Assembly (NCBI GenBank): GCA_035555975.1
Contig: DATMFV010000100.1
Coordinates: forward strand, 1-64,000
From: DATMFV01 sp035555975
GTDB taxonomy: Bacteria > Verrucomicrobiota > Verrucomicrobiia > Chthoniobacterales > Chthoniobacteraceae
Length of the DNA stretch: 64,000 nucleotides
Direction of reading: 5' to 3'
Shown here: in pieces, positions 31,379 through 40,528 of the stretch
Position numbering within the stretch: the first letter of the stretch is position 1
Layout: every line of letters begins with the position of its first letter
Program-made: the position numbers and the translations under genes
Notes under the pieces: model-generated
Seen by the model: only the letters and a program-made list of their open reading frames with translations
Databases searched by the model: none
What the model was told of the DNA's origin: nothing

Positions 31379-34333
31379 ATGCTAGGATCGACCGCTTTTC
31401 CTTCTTCTTCGCCTTTAAGCCAGCGCCGGGAACCCGCCCGCGAACTGGCACCTGCCGATACGTTTGCGCGCCGTCACATCGGTTCGGATGCGACGGAGAC
31501 GGCGGCGATGCTCGGGGCGCTCGGGCTTGATTCGCTCGAAGCGCTGATCGACAAGACCGTTCCCGCCGACATCCGCCTGCCGGGGCCGCTGGCGCTTCCC
31601 GAAGGGCAGGGGGAACATGCCACGCTGGCGGAACTCCGTGCGCTCGCCGCCCGGAACCGGGTGTTCCGCTCGTACATCGGCATGGGGTATTACGACACGA
31701 TCACCCCGCCGGTGATCCAGCGCAATATCCTCGAAAATCCCGGCTGGTACACCGCCTACACGCCTTACCAGGCGGAGATCTCGCAGGGCCGCCTGGAGGC
31801 GCTCCTTAATTACCAGACGATGGTCACCGAGCTGACCAGGCTCGACATCGCCAACGCTTCGCTGCTCGACGAAGGGACGGCGGCGGCGGAAGCGATGGCG
31901 ATGAGCTTTGCCCTGCGCAAGAACAAGGAGGCGGCGACCTTTTTTGTTTCGCAGCAGTGCCACCCGCAGACGATCGATGTCGTGACGACCCGCGCCGAGC
32001 CGCTCGGCATCCGCGTGGTCGTGGGCGACGAAACCGCGTGGGACTTTGACGCCGCCACCGGGGCCGACGCCCCCTTTGGACTTCTTTTGCAATACCCCGG
32101 GACCGACGGGCGCGTGGTCGACTACACCGCGCTGATCGCCAAAGCGCACGAACACCGGGCGCTGGTGACGGTCGCCGCCGATCTCCTCGCGCTGACGCTG
32201 CTCAAGCCGCCGGGCGAGCAGGGAGCCGACATCGCCGTCGGCACCACCCAGCGCTTCGGCGTCCCGCTCGGCTACGGGGGACCGCATGCCGCCTACTTTG
32301 CCACGCGCGACGCGATGAAACGGCAGATGCCCGGGCGTCTGGTCGGGGTCTCGCGCGATGCCGACGGCCGTCCCGCCTACCGGCTGGCGCTCCAGACGCG
32401 CGAACAACATATCCGCCGCGACAAGGCGACCAGCAACATCTGCACGGCCCAGGTGCTCCTTGCCGTCATCGCTTCGATGTACGCCGTCTACCACGGGCCG
32501 GACGGGTTGCGCCAGATCGCGGAGCGGGTCAACCTCTACGCCTCGGTGCTGGCCGCCGGGTTGCGCCGCCTCGGCTGGAAAGTGAGCGACGCGCCGTTTT
32601 TCGACACCGTCCGCGTCGATCTCGGCGAGATTTCCGCTTCGGAGATCGTTCGCCTGGCCCGGGCGCGGCAGGTCAACCTCCGCGTGCTCGATGAGCGGAC
32701 GATCACCCTCTCCGTGGATGAAACCACCGACGATCTCGACGATCTTTTCGCCATCTTCAACGGCGGCAACGACGCCGGGTTCGACCTGGCGGAACTCGCC
32801 GGAACGCTCCCGCCGCCGGTGGCCGGCGACCCGCTGCGCCGCACGAGCGATTACCTGACCCATCCGGTCTTTCACCGGCACCATACCGAGACGGAGATGC
32901 TCCGTTACCTCCGCCGCCTGGAGGCGAAGGATCTCTCGCTGACGACTTCGATGATCCCGCTCGGCTCATGCACGATGAAGCTCAACGCCACGAGCGAGAT
33001 GCTTCCGATCACCTGGCCCGAGTTCTCGAAACTCCACCCGTTTGCGCCGCTCGACCAGGCGCAGGGGTATGCGGAGATGTTCCGCCAGTTGGAAGGGTGG
33101 CTCGCTGAGATCACCGGTTTCAGCGCGGTTTCGCTTCAGCCCAACGCCGGTTCCGCCGGGGAATACGCCGGGTTGCTCGCCATCCGCGCCTACCACGCCA
33201 GCCGCGGGGAGACCCGGCGCAATGTCTGCCTGATCCCGCAATCCGCCCACGGCACCAACCCGGCGAGCGCGGTGATGGCCGGGTTCAAGGTGGTCCCGAT
33301 CCGTTGCAACGAAGCGGGCGACATCGACGTGGCCGACCTGAAGGCGCGCGCGCAGCAGTACGCCGACACGCTCGGGCTCCTGATGATCACCTACCCGAGC
33401 ACCCACGGCGTCTTTGAAGCGTCGGTGCGCGAAATCTGCCAGACGGTTCACGCCCACGGCGGCCAGGTTTACATGGACGGGGCGAACATGAACGCCCAGG
33501 TCGGCCTGACCAGCCCGGGGTTCATCGGGGCGGATGTCTGCCACCTCAACCTGCACAAGACTTTCTGCATCCCGCACGGCGGCGGCGGGCCCGGCGTCGG
33601 GCCGATCGGCGTCGCCAGCCACCTGGTTCCGTTCCTGCCGTCGCACCGGGTGCTCGCAGCCGACGGCGACGCGGCGCAGGCGCACCATGCCGTGGCTTCG
33701 GCGCCGTGGGGGAGCGCCTCGATCCTTCTGATTTCATGGGTCTACATCCGCCTCATGGGGGGCGAAGCGTTGCGGGAGGCGACCGCCCTGGCGATCCTGC
33801 ATGCCAACTACATCGCCCACCGGCTCGGGCAAGCCTACCCGGTCCTCTACAAGGGGAGCGAAGGGTATGTGGCGCACGAGTGCATTCTCGACCTGCGCGA
33901 TTTCAAGACGGAGACCGGGGTCGAGGTCGAGGACGTCGCCAAACGGCTGATCGACTACGGCTTCCATGCGCCGACCATGTCGTGGCCGGTTGCCGGGACG
34001 TTGATGATCGAGCCGACCGAGAGCGAGTCAAAGGACGAGATCGACCGTTTCTGCGACGCCATGCTCCTGATCCGCGCCGAGATGGAGGCGATCGGCAAGG
34101 GGGAACTCGATCGCGAAGACAATCCGCTCAAGAACGCGCCCCATACGGCGTTGAATCTGGTGGCCGAGCCGTGGCCGCACGCCTACCCCCGGGAGCAGGC
34201 TGTTTTTCCCGCCCCGTGGACGAAGGAGGCGAAGTTCTGGCCTTCGGTCCGCCGGATCGACAATGTCTATGGCGACCGCCATCTCGTCTGTTCGTGTGTC
34301 GGCATGGAAGCCTATGGTGAAGAAGAAGCGTAA
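31379..34333 (+). CDS. gcvP: Glycine dehydrogenase (decarboxylating), P-protein
   Basis: 984 residues, slightly longer than the usual 950-960. P-protein of the glycine cleavage system: PLP-dependent decarboxylation of glycine with transfer of aminomethyl to the lipoyl H-protein. N-terminal half FARRHIGSD, YIGMGYYDT; C-terminal half with PLP lysine in LNLHKTFCIPHGGGGPGVGP (about K727). It is a single-chain form, not split into GcvPA/GcvPB. gcvT and gcvH are not in the window. The N-terminal 30 residues are variable, so the true start could be a little later. Confidence 0.97.
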   Translation: MLGSTAFPSSSPLSQRREPARELAPADTFARRHIGSDATETAAMLGALGLDSLEALIDKTVPADIRLPGPLALPEGQGEHATLAELRALAARNRVFRSYIGMGYYDTITPPVIQRNILENPGWYTAYTPYQAEISQGRLEALLNYQTMVTELTRLDIANASLLDEGTAAAEAMAMSFALRKNKEAATFFVSQQCHPQTIDVVTTRAEPLGIRVVVGDETAWDFDAATGADAPFGLLLQYPGTDGRVVDYTALIAKAHEHRALVTVAADLLALTLLKPPGEQGADIAVGTTQRFGVPLGYGGPHAAYFATRDAMKRQMPGRLVGVSRDADGRPAYRLALQTREQHIRRDKATSNICTAQVLLAVIASMYAVYHGPDGLRQIAERVNLYASVLAAGLRRLGWKVSDAPFFDTVRVDLGEISASEIVRLARARQVNLRVLDERTITLSVDETTDDLDDLFAIFNGGNDAGFDLAELAGTLPPPVAGDPLRRTSDYLTHPVFHRHHTETEMLRYLRRLEAKDLSLTTSMIPLGSCTMKLNATSEMLPITWPEFSKLHPFAPLDQAQGYAEMFRQLEGWLAEITGFSAVSLQPNAGSAGEYAGLLAIRAYHASRGETRRNVCLIPQSAHGTNPASAVMAGFKVVPIRCNEAGDIDVADLKARAQQYADTLGLLMITYPSTHGVFEASVREICQTVHAHGGQVYMDGANMNAQVGLTSPGFIGADVCHLNLHKTFCIPHGGGGPGVGPIGVASHLVPFLPSHRVLAADGDAAQAHHAVASAPWGSASILLISWVYIRLMGGEALREATALAILHANYIAHRLGQAYPVLYKGSEGYVAHECILDLRDFKTETGVEVEDVAKRLIDYGFHAPTMSWPVAGTLMIEPTESESKDEIDRFCDAMLLIRAEMEAIGKGELDREDNPLKNAPHTALNLVAEPWPHAYPREQAVFPAPWTKEAKFWPSVRRIDNVYGDRHLVCSCVGMEAYGEEEA

Positions 34334-34485
34334 GCGTTTACTTCGTGTCTCAATCGCCCGTACTTCCCGTTGAACGGCGAACGCCTCCGGGGAAACCGGC
34401 TGCCTTGGAGGCGGCCTGTCCTCCCCGGCATTTCCGGGAGCGGCGCGTGGGAGGGGCGACGGCGTAGCGGGGGTCTTCAAAACTT

Positions 34486-36339
34486 GTGGCTGACCATCTC
34501 GACACCCTCTGCTTCGCCGTTGTTCTGCTGGCCGGTTTCAGCATCAAGTATGGTTGCCTGGTTCGCCGCGATTACCGCCGTTTCCTCTGGGTGGATGCGG
34601 TCGGCCTGCTCCTTTGCCTCCTTTGCACCTGGGGGTTGATGGTCAAGCTTCTGGAACGGGAGTCGCGCGGGATCGACACGGTGATGGCGCAACTCCTGCC
34701 GCTCTATGCCGCCGAACTCGAGGAGATGGAGCACGCCCGGCTGCCGCTCGCCCTCGGGCGCGACGACCCCGCCGCCGCGCCGTTTGTGCAGGTTTACGAG
34801 CGGTGGCAGCACCTCAACCCGATGATCGAGGCGTTTGACACCTACCGGCAACTCGACAACGGGGAACTGCGCCGCGTCATGGACCCGGCGGCCCGGGGTG
34901 AACCGCTCCCGCCGCTTCCGGTCGAGATGGTCGAAGCCTTTGACGGCAATGCCGGGCGCGACCGGCTTCCCGCCCGCCCGCCCGGGACGCCCTTCCTGCG
35001 GGCCTGGTATCCGCTGCGCGACGTGGAGGGCCGGGTGGAGGCCGCCCTGCTCATCTCCTTTGACGCCTCCGGCTGGTACCAGACCATGCACCAGTCGCGG
35101 CTGCGCATTCTCGGGATCATGAGCGTCATTGCGCTGCTGCTGGCGGCTTCGACCTCGCTCCTCGCGGGTCAGGAAGGGTATCGGCTCGAGAAGCGGGAAT
35201 CCGAGCGGGCATTGCGCCGGTCGCAATCGCGGCTCGCGCTTCATCTCTGCCAGACGCCGCTGGCCGCCATTGAGTGGGACCTCCGGTTCCGGGTCCGGGA
35301 ATGGAACCCCTCCGCGGAGCGGATCTACGGCTACAGCGCGAAGGAGGCGCTCGGCAAAAGCTGCTACGAACTGATGGCGAGGGAGAGCGACCGGGAGAAG
35401 ATCGAGGAGCTTCAGAGGGAGCTTCTGGAAAACAGCGAACTGGTGCGGACCCGCTCGACGGTGATGGAGTCGCGGACCCGCTCCGGGCGCACCATCCTTT
35501 GCGAATATTTCCACACCGTGCTGATCGGGGCCGACGGTGAAGCGACCGGCATCGCCACCCTTTGTCAGGACATCACCGAACGCCGCCGGATGGAGGAGAA
35601 ACTGCGCCAGTCGCAGAAAATGAAGACGATCGGCAACTTCGCCGCAATGATCGCCCATGATTTCAACAACATCCTCTCCATTATCCAGGGGCACAACGAC
35701 CTGATCCTGATGACGCAGCGCCTCCCGGAGGAGGCCGCGCGTTCCGCCGGGGAAGTCGGCCACGCGGTCCGCAAGGCAAGCCACCTCACCCGGCAACTCC
35801 TTACTTTTTCGCGTCGGCGGGAACTGGCGCTCGAGCCGGTGGAGGTGGCGCTGCTGATCGAGGAGGTGGTCCATTCCACCGCGCCGACGCTGGGGGCCGC
35901 GATCACCGTAAAGACCGGGGTGGCCGAGGGGTTGCCGGCGATCCCGGGCGATGCCGCGCTGCTGGAGCAGGCGCTGGTGAACCTCGTCCTCAACGCGCGC
36001 GATGCCATGCCTTCGGGCGGCACTCTTTTTCTCAAGGCCGCCCTGCGGGAGATCGCCCTGGAGCAGGCCGCCCCGCTCGGCCGGGCGCGCGAAGGGCGGT
36101 TTGTGGAGATCGCCGTACAGGATACCGGCAGCGGCATCCCGCTGGAACGGCAGAAGGAGGTGTTTGAACCGTTTTTCACCACGAAAAGCGCCAGCAGCGG
36201 AACGGGCCTCGGGCTTGCCGCAGCCTACGGCACCATCCAGCAGCACCATGGCTGGATCGAACTGACCAGCGCTCCCGGTGTCGGCACCACCTTCTGCGTC
36301 GTCCTGCCGGTTTCTTCGGAGGGTTTCGCTTCGGCTTGA
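34486..36339 (+). CDS. PAS-domain sensor histidine kinase
   Basis: 617 residues from GTG 34486. Two transmembrane segments (about 8-25 and 35-57, plus one near 205-225) bracket an extracytoplasmic region of about 150 residues. Then follows a PAS domain (about 250-365: AAIEWDLRFRVREWNPSAERI), HisKA with H391 in AHDFNN, and HATPase_c (N-box VNLVLNARDAMP, G-boxes DTGSGIP and GTGLGL). No receiver domain is fused, and no response regulator gene is adjacent, so it is an orphan kinase of unknown signal. Confidence 0.9.
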   Translation: MADHLDTLCFAVVLLAGFSIKYGCLVRRDYRRFLWVDAVGLLLCLLCTWGLMVKLLERESRGIDTVMAQLLPLYAAELEEMEHARLPLALGRDDPAAAPFVQVYERWQHLNPMIEAFDTYRQLDNGELRRVMDPAARGEPLPPLPVEMVEAFDGNAGRDRLPARPPGTPFLRAWYPLRDVEGRVEAALLISFDASGWYQTMHQSRLRILGIMSVIALLLAASTSLLAGQEGYRLEKRESERALRRSQSRLALHLCQTPLAAIEWDLRFRVREWNPSAERIYGYSAKEALGKSCYELMARESDREKIEELQRELLENSELVRTRSTVMESRTRSGRTILCEYFHTVLIGADGEATGIATLCQDITERRRMEEKLRQSQKMKTIGNFAAMIAHDFNNILSIIQGHNDLILMTQRLPEEAARSAGEVGHAVRKASHLTRQLLTFSRRRELALEPVEVALLIEEVVHSTAPTLGAAITVKTGVAEGLPAIPGDAALLEQALVNLVLNARDAMPSGGTLFLKAALREIALEQAAPLGRAREGRFVEIAVQDTGSGIPLERQKEVFEPFFTTKSASSGTGLGLAAAYGTIQQHHGWIELTSAPGVGTTFCVVLPVSSEGFASA

Positions 36340-36375
36340 AGTCCGCGCTCCGCTTCGTTTACGTTTTGAAGGTTG

Positions 36376-37140
36376 ATGCTCCCATCCTTCCTTTCCCGCC
36401 GCTGGTTGTTGATCGTGCCGTTGTTCATGCTTTCTTCGTTGAGCGTCCCCGCCGACCCGGTCGGCGACGCCATTGCGAAGGCGGACCGCCAACCGGCGCG
36501 TGAAGCATTGGCGACCCTGCTGGAAGCGGGGAAGGGGACGCCGCCGCGGGCCGACCTGCTGGCGGAGATCTCCCTGAGCTGGTCGGATTGCGCCGACCTG
36601 GAGAGCGACGCCGGGAAGAAGGCTGAAGCGAAAAAAGCGGCGGAGAAAGCCGTCGCCATCGCGGACCAGGCCGTTTCGCTCGACGACCGCAACGCCCGGG
36701 CCCACCTCGCCGTGGCCGTGGCCGCCGGGAAAATGACCGACTTTGTCGGCAACTCCGCCAAGATGAAGCTTTCCCGCAAGATCCACGACGAAGCGCAGCG
36801 GACCATCGCTCTCGACCCGAAACAATACCTCGCCTACGAAATCCTGGGACGCTGGGAGTACGGCTTCGCCACGCTCAACCCGGTCCTGCGCATGGCCGCC
36901 AAGGTCGCCTTCGGTGAAATTCCCGACGCTTCGCTGGAAAAGGCGGCGGGTTATCTCGAAAAGGCGACCGCGCTCGCACCAGGGAAGATCAGCCCCCACC
37001 ACCAGTTGGCCCTGGTCTACAAGGCGCTCGGCAATGCACCAAAAGCCCGCGCCGCCTGGCAGAAAGTCGCCGCCCTTCCTGCGGAAGACGCGGAGGATGA
37101 GGCCGCGAAAAAAGAGGCTGCGGCGGCATTGCGGCGGTAA
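36376..37140 (+). CDS. Periplasmic TPR-repeat protein
   Basis: 254 residues. Signal peptide ending near VPADP, then TPR-like helical repeats (for example AEKAVAIADQAVSLDDRNARAH and KATALAPGKISPHHQLALVY). Similar to regulators of microtubule dynamics-like bacterial proteins in pattern. Start ATG 36376 has GAAGG close upstream; TTG 36373 is an alternative. Downstream of the kinase by 36 nt, so possibly cotranscribed. Confidence 0.6.
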   Translation: MLPSFLSRRWLLIVPLFMLSSLSVPADPVGDAIAKADRQPAREALATLLEAGKGTPPRADLLAEISLSWSDCADLESDAGKKAEAKKAAEKAVAIADQAVSLDDRNARAHLAVAVAAGKMTDFVGNSAKMKLSRKIHDEAQRTIALDPKQYLAYEILGRWEYGFATLNPVLRMAAKVAFGEIPDASLEKAAGYLEKATALAPGKISPHHQLALVYKALGNAPKARAAWQKVAALPAEDAEDEAAKKEAAAALRR

Positions 37141-37220
37141 GCGTTGGTCCGGCATCGAGCCTTGAGCGGTCAAGCTCCGTGGAGCAAACGCCAGATTGAC
37201 TTATTGACGCTCATCTGGAG

Positions 37221-38072
37221 ATGATGGAGTTGCGCGCGACAAACAACCTCCACCGGTCATCCATGATACAAACCTTGGTCAAAGCGGCACGAACGTTCAC
37301 AGGGCCTTTGGTATTTCCAAAAAGACTGCCCCGGGATTTTGGAGGGGAGAAGATCTATGTCACCACCCGCTCCGATATCCGGCTGTTGGCGCCAGGTTTG
37401 CAACGATCTGCCGGAGATCTCTTTTGGGCCGTGAGGAATTATGTGACTCCAGGGTCTGTGGTATGGGATATCGGGAGCAACCTGGGGATTCTGACCTTTT
37501 GCTCTGCGATGAAAGTGGGAAAGGAGGGGGAGGTGTATTCGCTGGAAGCAGATCCCCGCTATGCCGACCTGCAATCACGCACCCTGCGAGGTTTTTCACG
37601 CGAAGCGGGCAAGGTTTCCATTCTCTGCGCCGCCGTAGCGAACCAGCCCGGAATCCTGGACCTGGTCATCCCAAAGAAAGGTCATGCACGAAACCATCTC
37701 GTTACCGTGGAAGGGAACTCGGTCGGAGATGCCGATATCACCAAGCAGGTCGTGACGCTTACATTGGACTGGCTTTTAAAGTATTGGAGCCCTCCGGCTT
37801 TTATCAAGATTGATGTTGAAGGTGCGGAAGAGATGGCAGTCCAGGGCGGGGTTGATCTGTTCTCCACAGTAAGGCCAAAGGGGTATATTGAATGCTCTCC
37901 CCGGAATGCCGATTCGCTGACCCGTTTCTTTACCGATCTTGACTATGCTTTCTATGCTCTCGGCCCCAACGGAGAAGAGAATCCTATCGACAGGTTTGCC
38001 TTCAATACGGTCGTCCGACCAAGGGAGCACGGACGGGTGGATGCAGGTAACGGTGCCATAAGAGCACGATGA
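37221..38072 (+). CDS. FkbM-family methyltransferase
   Basis: 283 residues. SAM-binding motif I VVWDIGSNLGILT (about 75-87), motif II EVYSLEADPRY, and the FkbM-typical block PAFIKIDVEGAEEMAVQGG. Acts on sugar or glycolipid hydroxyls in other bacteria; substrate unknown here. It stands alone, 80 nt after the TPR gene, and has a lower GC content than its neighbours, suggesting acquisition. ATG 37221 is preceded by CTGGAG. Confidence 0.85.
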   Translation: MMELRATNNLHRSSMIQTLVKAARTFTGPLVFPKRLPRDFGGEKIYVTTRSDIRLLAPGLQRSAGDLFWAVRNYVTPGSVVWDIGSNLGILTFCSAMKVGKEGEVYSLEADPRYADLQSRTLRGFSREAGKVSILCAAVANQPGILDLVIPKKGHARNHLVTVEGNSVGDADITKQVVTLTLDWLLKYWSPPAFIKIDVEGAEEMAVQGGVDLFSTVRPKGYIECSPRNADSLTRFFTDLDYAFYALGPNGEENPIDRFAFNTVVRPREHGRVDAGNGAIRAR

Positions 38073-38081
38073 GGACACGAT

Positions 38082-38117
38082 AAAGGCGTTGGGCGATGCG
38101 GCCGGCCTTTCTTTTTA
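38082..38117 (+). terminator. Weak rho-independent terminator behind the FkbM gene
   Basis: AAAGGC (38082-38087) pairs with GCCTTT (38105-38110), followed by CTTTTT. The loop is 17 nt and can fold further through GGCG/GGCC, so strength is uncertain. The convergent gene ends immediately after. Confidence 0.45.
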
Positions 38118-38810
38118 TGCGCGCGGCTCGCCGCCGTGGTCGTCGCCGTTGATCACCTGGCGGGCGTTCGGGTCGGGTTCGGGCATCAGGCCGAAGCGGT
38201 CGGTCTCGGGCGCTTCCGTCTCGGAGGCGGCGAGGCCGGGGCCGACCTCGAAGGCCGGTTCACCTTCGTTTTCCGCTACGGCGGGCGCGTCGGCTTCCTC
38301 CTCTTCCTCGACCTCCGGCGCGTTGGCGGCGGCTTCGCACAATAGGTGGTAACTCCGCTCGACCTGTTCGCGGGCGGCCTCCACCTTCAGTTTCTGGAGC
38401 CCGAGCCGATGGAACTTTTTGGCCACTTCGGGGGTGCCGTTTTCAAAGGCGGTCTCCATCCCTTCGAGGTAGGCGAGCAGTTCCTCCGGGTGGTTGCGGA
38501 CGATCGTCAAATATTGGTCGAGCGCCTCGTCGTAACGGCCCTGTTCCCGGTAGACGCCGGTCAGCACATAATCGGGCGGCGGGATTTCCCGGTTGGAGGG
38601 GAAGAAGAGGCTGGAGAAAAACGCCTGGATCGGGAGCGATCCCCAGTGGATCAGTTCCGGGGCGATCAGGATACACCCGCCGACAACGGCTGCCACCGGG
38701 ATGAAGGTCTTGTCATAGGAGAGGCCGGTCACCTCCGTCCAGAAGGTGACGGTAAACAGCAGGCATGCCAGCACCCACCGGGCCAGAGCGAGGATGGTAC
38801 GGGTTTTCAT
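38115..38810 (-). CDS. Membrane-anchored TPR-like hypothetical protein
   Basis: 231 residues. Two N-terminal transmembrane segments (about 8-25, 34-52), a cytoplasmic or periplasmic TPR-like unit at 80-155 (VYREQGRYDEALDQYLTIV), and an acidic disordered tail (160-231). Function unknown. The pattern resembles helper proteins with tetratricopeptide hairpins. Confidence 0.6.
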   Translation of the reverse strand: MKTRTILALARWVLACLLFTVTFWTEVTGLSYDKTFIPVAAVVGGCILIAPELIHWGSLPIQAFFSSLFFPSNREIPPPDYVLTGVYREQGRYDEALDQYLTIVRNHPEELLAYLEGMETAFENGTPEVAKKFHRLGLQKLKVEAAREQVERSYHLLCEAAANAPEVEEEEEADAPAVAENEGEPAFEVGPGLAASETEAPETDRFGLMPEPDPNARQVINGDDHGGEPRA

Positions 38811-39205
38811 GAGGTTGGAGGAGGTGTCAAAAAGGGGGTTCCTACACGATCAAGTTCGCGGCAAAGGGGGTCGGCGGGTCTCTCGTAATCGGTTTGGCCG
38901 GTTTTTACGACCGTTTTTCTTTCCTTCGGCTCCTCGTTCGGCCGGTCGGCCAGCCGATCGCGTCCGGGCAGCTCTCCACGGTTCCCGGTCGCTCCTTCAA
39001 AGAACCATGAATGGGAGCATCCTATCGGTTTTTCGATGGAAAAGGAAGAAGAAGGTTGCGGGGGGGCGGGGAGCCGCCTGCGCCGCCCGCCTCCCGGCAG
39101 GGGCAACGGGGGAAAAGCCGTAAGGAATACCTTCAGGTCGCATGAAGAGATTGCCTTATGCCGCGGGAAGGGTTACAAATAGGGCGTTTTTTCCTCGAAA
39201 ACATC
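38811..39205 (+). other. Intergenic region, 395 nt, no gene seen
   Basis: Divergent gap between the TPR-like membrane gene (- strand) and the FmdB-type gene (+ strand). It must contain both promoters but I could not place -35/-10 boxes with confidence. It includes a G-rich stretch (about 39055-39110) with C-rich partner sequence that could fold; open frames here have no protein-like features. Confidence 0.4.
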
Positions 39206-39538
39206 ATGCCAACGTACGACTACCAGTGTGAAAAATGTGACCGGACCTTCGAAGTCTTTCAGTCGATGAAAGACCCGCACCTGACCCAATGCACCCAGCC
39301 GGGATGCGACGGGAAGGTCCGGCGACTGCTTGGCACCGGCGCGGGGCTGATTTTCAAGGGATCGGGTTTCTACATCACCGACTACCGCTCCGACCAATAC
39401 AAGCAGGCGGCGAAAAAGGACGCCCCGTCGGCTTCTTCGGGTTCGTCCTCGTCCGGATCTTCATCCCCGGGTGCCTCCACCGGGAGCGGTTCCTCTTCCG
39501 CTCCGGCCCCGACATCGACGCCCACCGCAAAACCGTAG
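39206..39538 (+). CDS. FmdB-family zinc-ribbon protein
   Basis: 110 residues. Starts MPTYDYQCEKC with CEKC (8-11) and a second pair (C, x5, C in TQPGC region), the putative regulatory FmdB zinc ribbon. The C-terminal 45 residues are Ser/Gly/Ala/Pro and disordered. ATG 39206 is the canonical family start, although an in-frame ATG exists at 39158. Function in this family is not established; initially described near formamidase genes. Confidence 0.85.
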   Translation: MPTYDYQCEKCDRTFEVFQSMKDPHLTQCTQPGCDGKVRRLLGTGAGLIFKGSGFYITDYRSDQYKQAAKKDAPSASSGSSSSGSSSPGASTGSGSSSAPAPTSTPTAKP

Positions 39539-39565
39539 GTTTTTTCTTTTTTTTAGACCCGCGCC

Positions 39566-40501
39566 ATGGCTCTTCCCTCCCTTACCTGTCCGGAATGTGG
39601 TCACCTCAACGAGGGAGAGCGCATTTATTGCCACAACTGCGGGGTCAAGCTCGACCGTTCGGCGGTGATCGCCGAAGAGCAGAAACAGAGGGAGACAGCG
39701 GTCCCGGCGGAAAAAACGCAGGAGCGGGTCCGGAAACTGATCAACCCGAACGCGGGCAAATCGACCTACGGGGTCGGCAATTTCATCAGCGCCGCCATCC
39801 GTACGCTTCTGCTGGCTGCGCTGGTGGCGCTGCTGATCACCGTGCTGCTGCCACCCGCCGAAGTGCCGCCGATGCCGGACCTCGCGGCGGGCAAGCCGTT
39901 GCCGACGCTGGTCCAGACCCTTGTCAACGCACCGCCCAACATGCGCCTCGTCCTCAAGGAGAGCGACATCAACGATTTTCTCCGCGCGACGGTGCGGATG
40001 GGCAAGGCCGAAGGGTTGCTCGCCAACGCGGTGGAGTTTCAGCGGGTCTATGCCGCGATCGACCCGGAGGGGCTTCAACTCACCCTGCAACGCGCCCTCT
40101 ATGGTTATCCGGTCTATGTCGGCGCGAAGTACCGGCTGGAAATTACCGGCGGGAAGCTGATGGTGACCCAGGTGGGGGCCAACATCGGTCGCCTGACCGT
40201 TCCGGCGGCGGCCTACCCGTATTTTGACAGATTTCTCGGTTCCGTCTGGGAGACTTTCAAGGACGAGCGTGAACAGATGAACCACCTCGGCAAGATCGAG
40301 ACGGCGGAGGATGAACTGATCCTCTACTCCCCGAGCGTCCGTGCCGCGCCCGCTGCCAACGGCGGTCCCGCTTCCGCGACGGAAACCGGCCCGACCGCTT
40401 CCGGGTCGCACAAGGGGCGGTTCAACCCCAACGAAGGCAAAGCGCCGCTGGGGCATCCCGCCGGGAGCAAGCCGGTCGGGTTCGGTGATGACGATGATTG
40501 A
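39566..40501 (+). CDS. Zinc-ribbon membrane protein
   Basis: 311 residues. N-terminal zinc ribbon CPEC...CHNC (8-27), a charged linker, one transmembrane helix (about 75-96), then a periplasmic alpha/beta domain of about 150 residues and a Gly/Pro/Asn-rich tail ending DDDD. Not a recognised family beyond the zinc ribbon. Between FmdB-type and a secreted protein gene, 28 nt from both; likely one operon. Confidence 0.7.
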   Translation: MALPSLTCPECGHLNEGERIYCHNCGVKLDRSAVIAEEQKQRETAVPAEKTQERVRKLINPNAGKSTYGVGNFISAAIRTLLLAALVALLITVLLPPAEVPPMPDLAAGKPLPTLVQTLVNAPPNMRLVLKESDINDFLRATVRMGKAEGLLANAVEFQRVYAAIDPEGLQLTLQRALYGYPVYVGAKYRLEITGGKLMVTQVGANIGRLTVPAAAYPYFDRFLGSVWETFKDEREQMNHLGKIETAEDELILYSPSVRAAPAANGGPASATETGPTASGSHKGRFNPNEGKAPLGHPAGSKPVGFGDDDD

Positions 40502-40528
40502 GGTTTTTTTAAGCGTTCCCCCTCCCTG

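Noticed and set aside
34477..37173. Very long open frames on the - strand (also at 2117-3592, 39461-41647 and 51592-53931)
   Set aside because: They are antisense to well-supported genes, lack domain features and reflect high GC with few stops.
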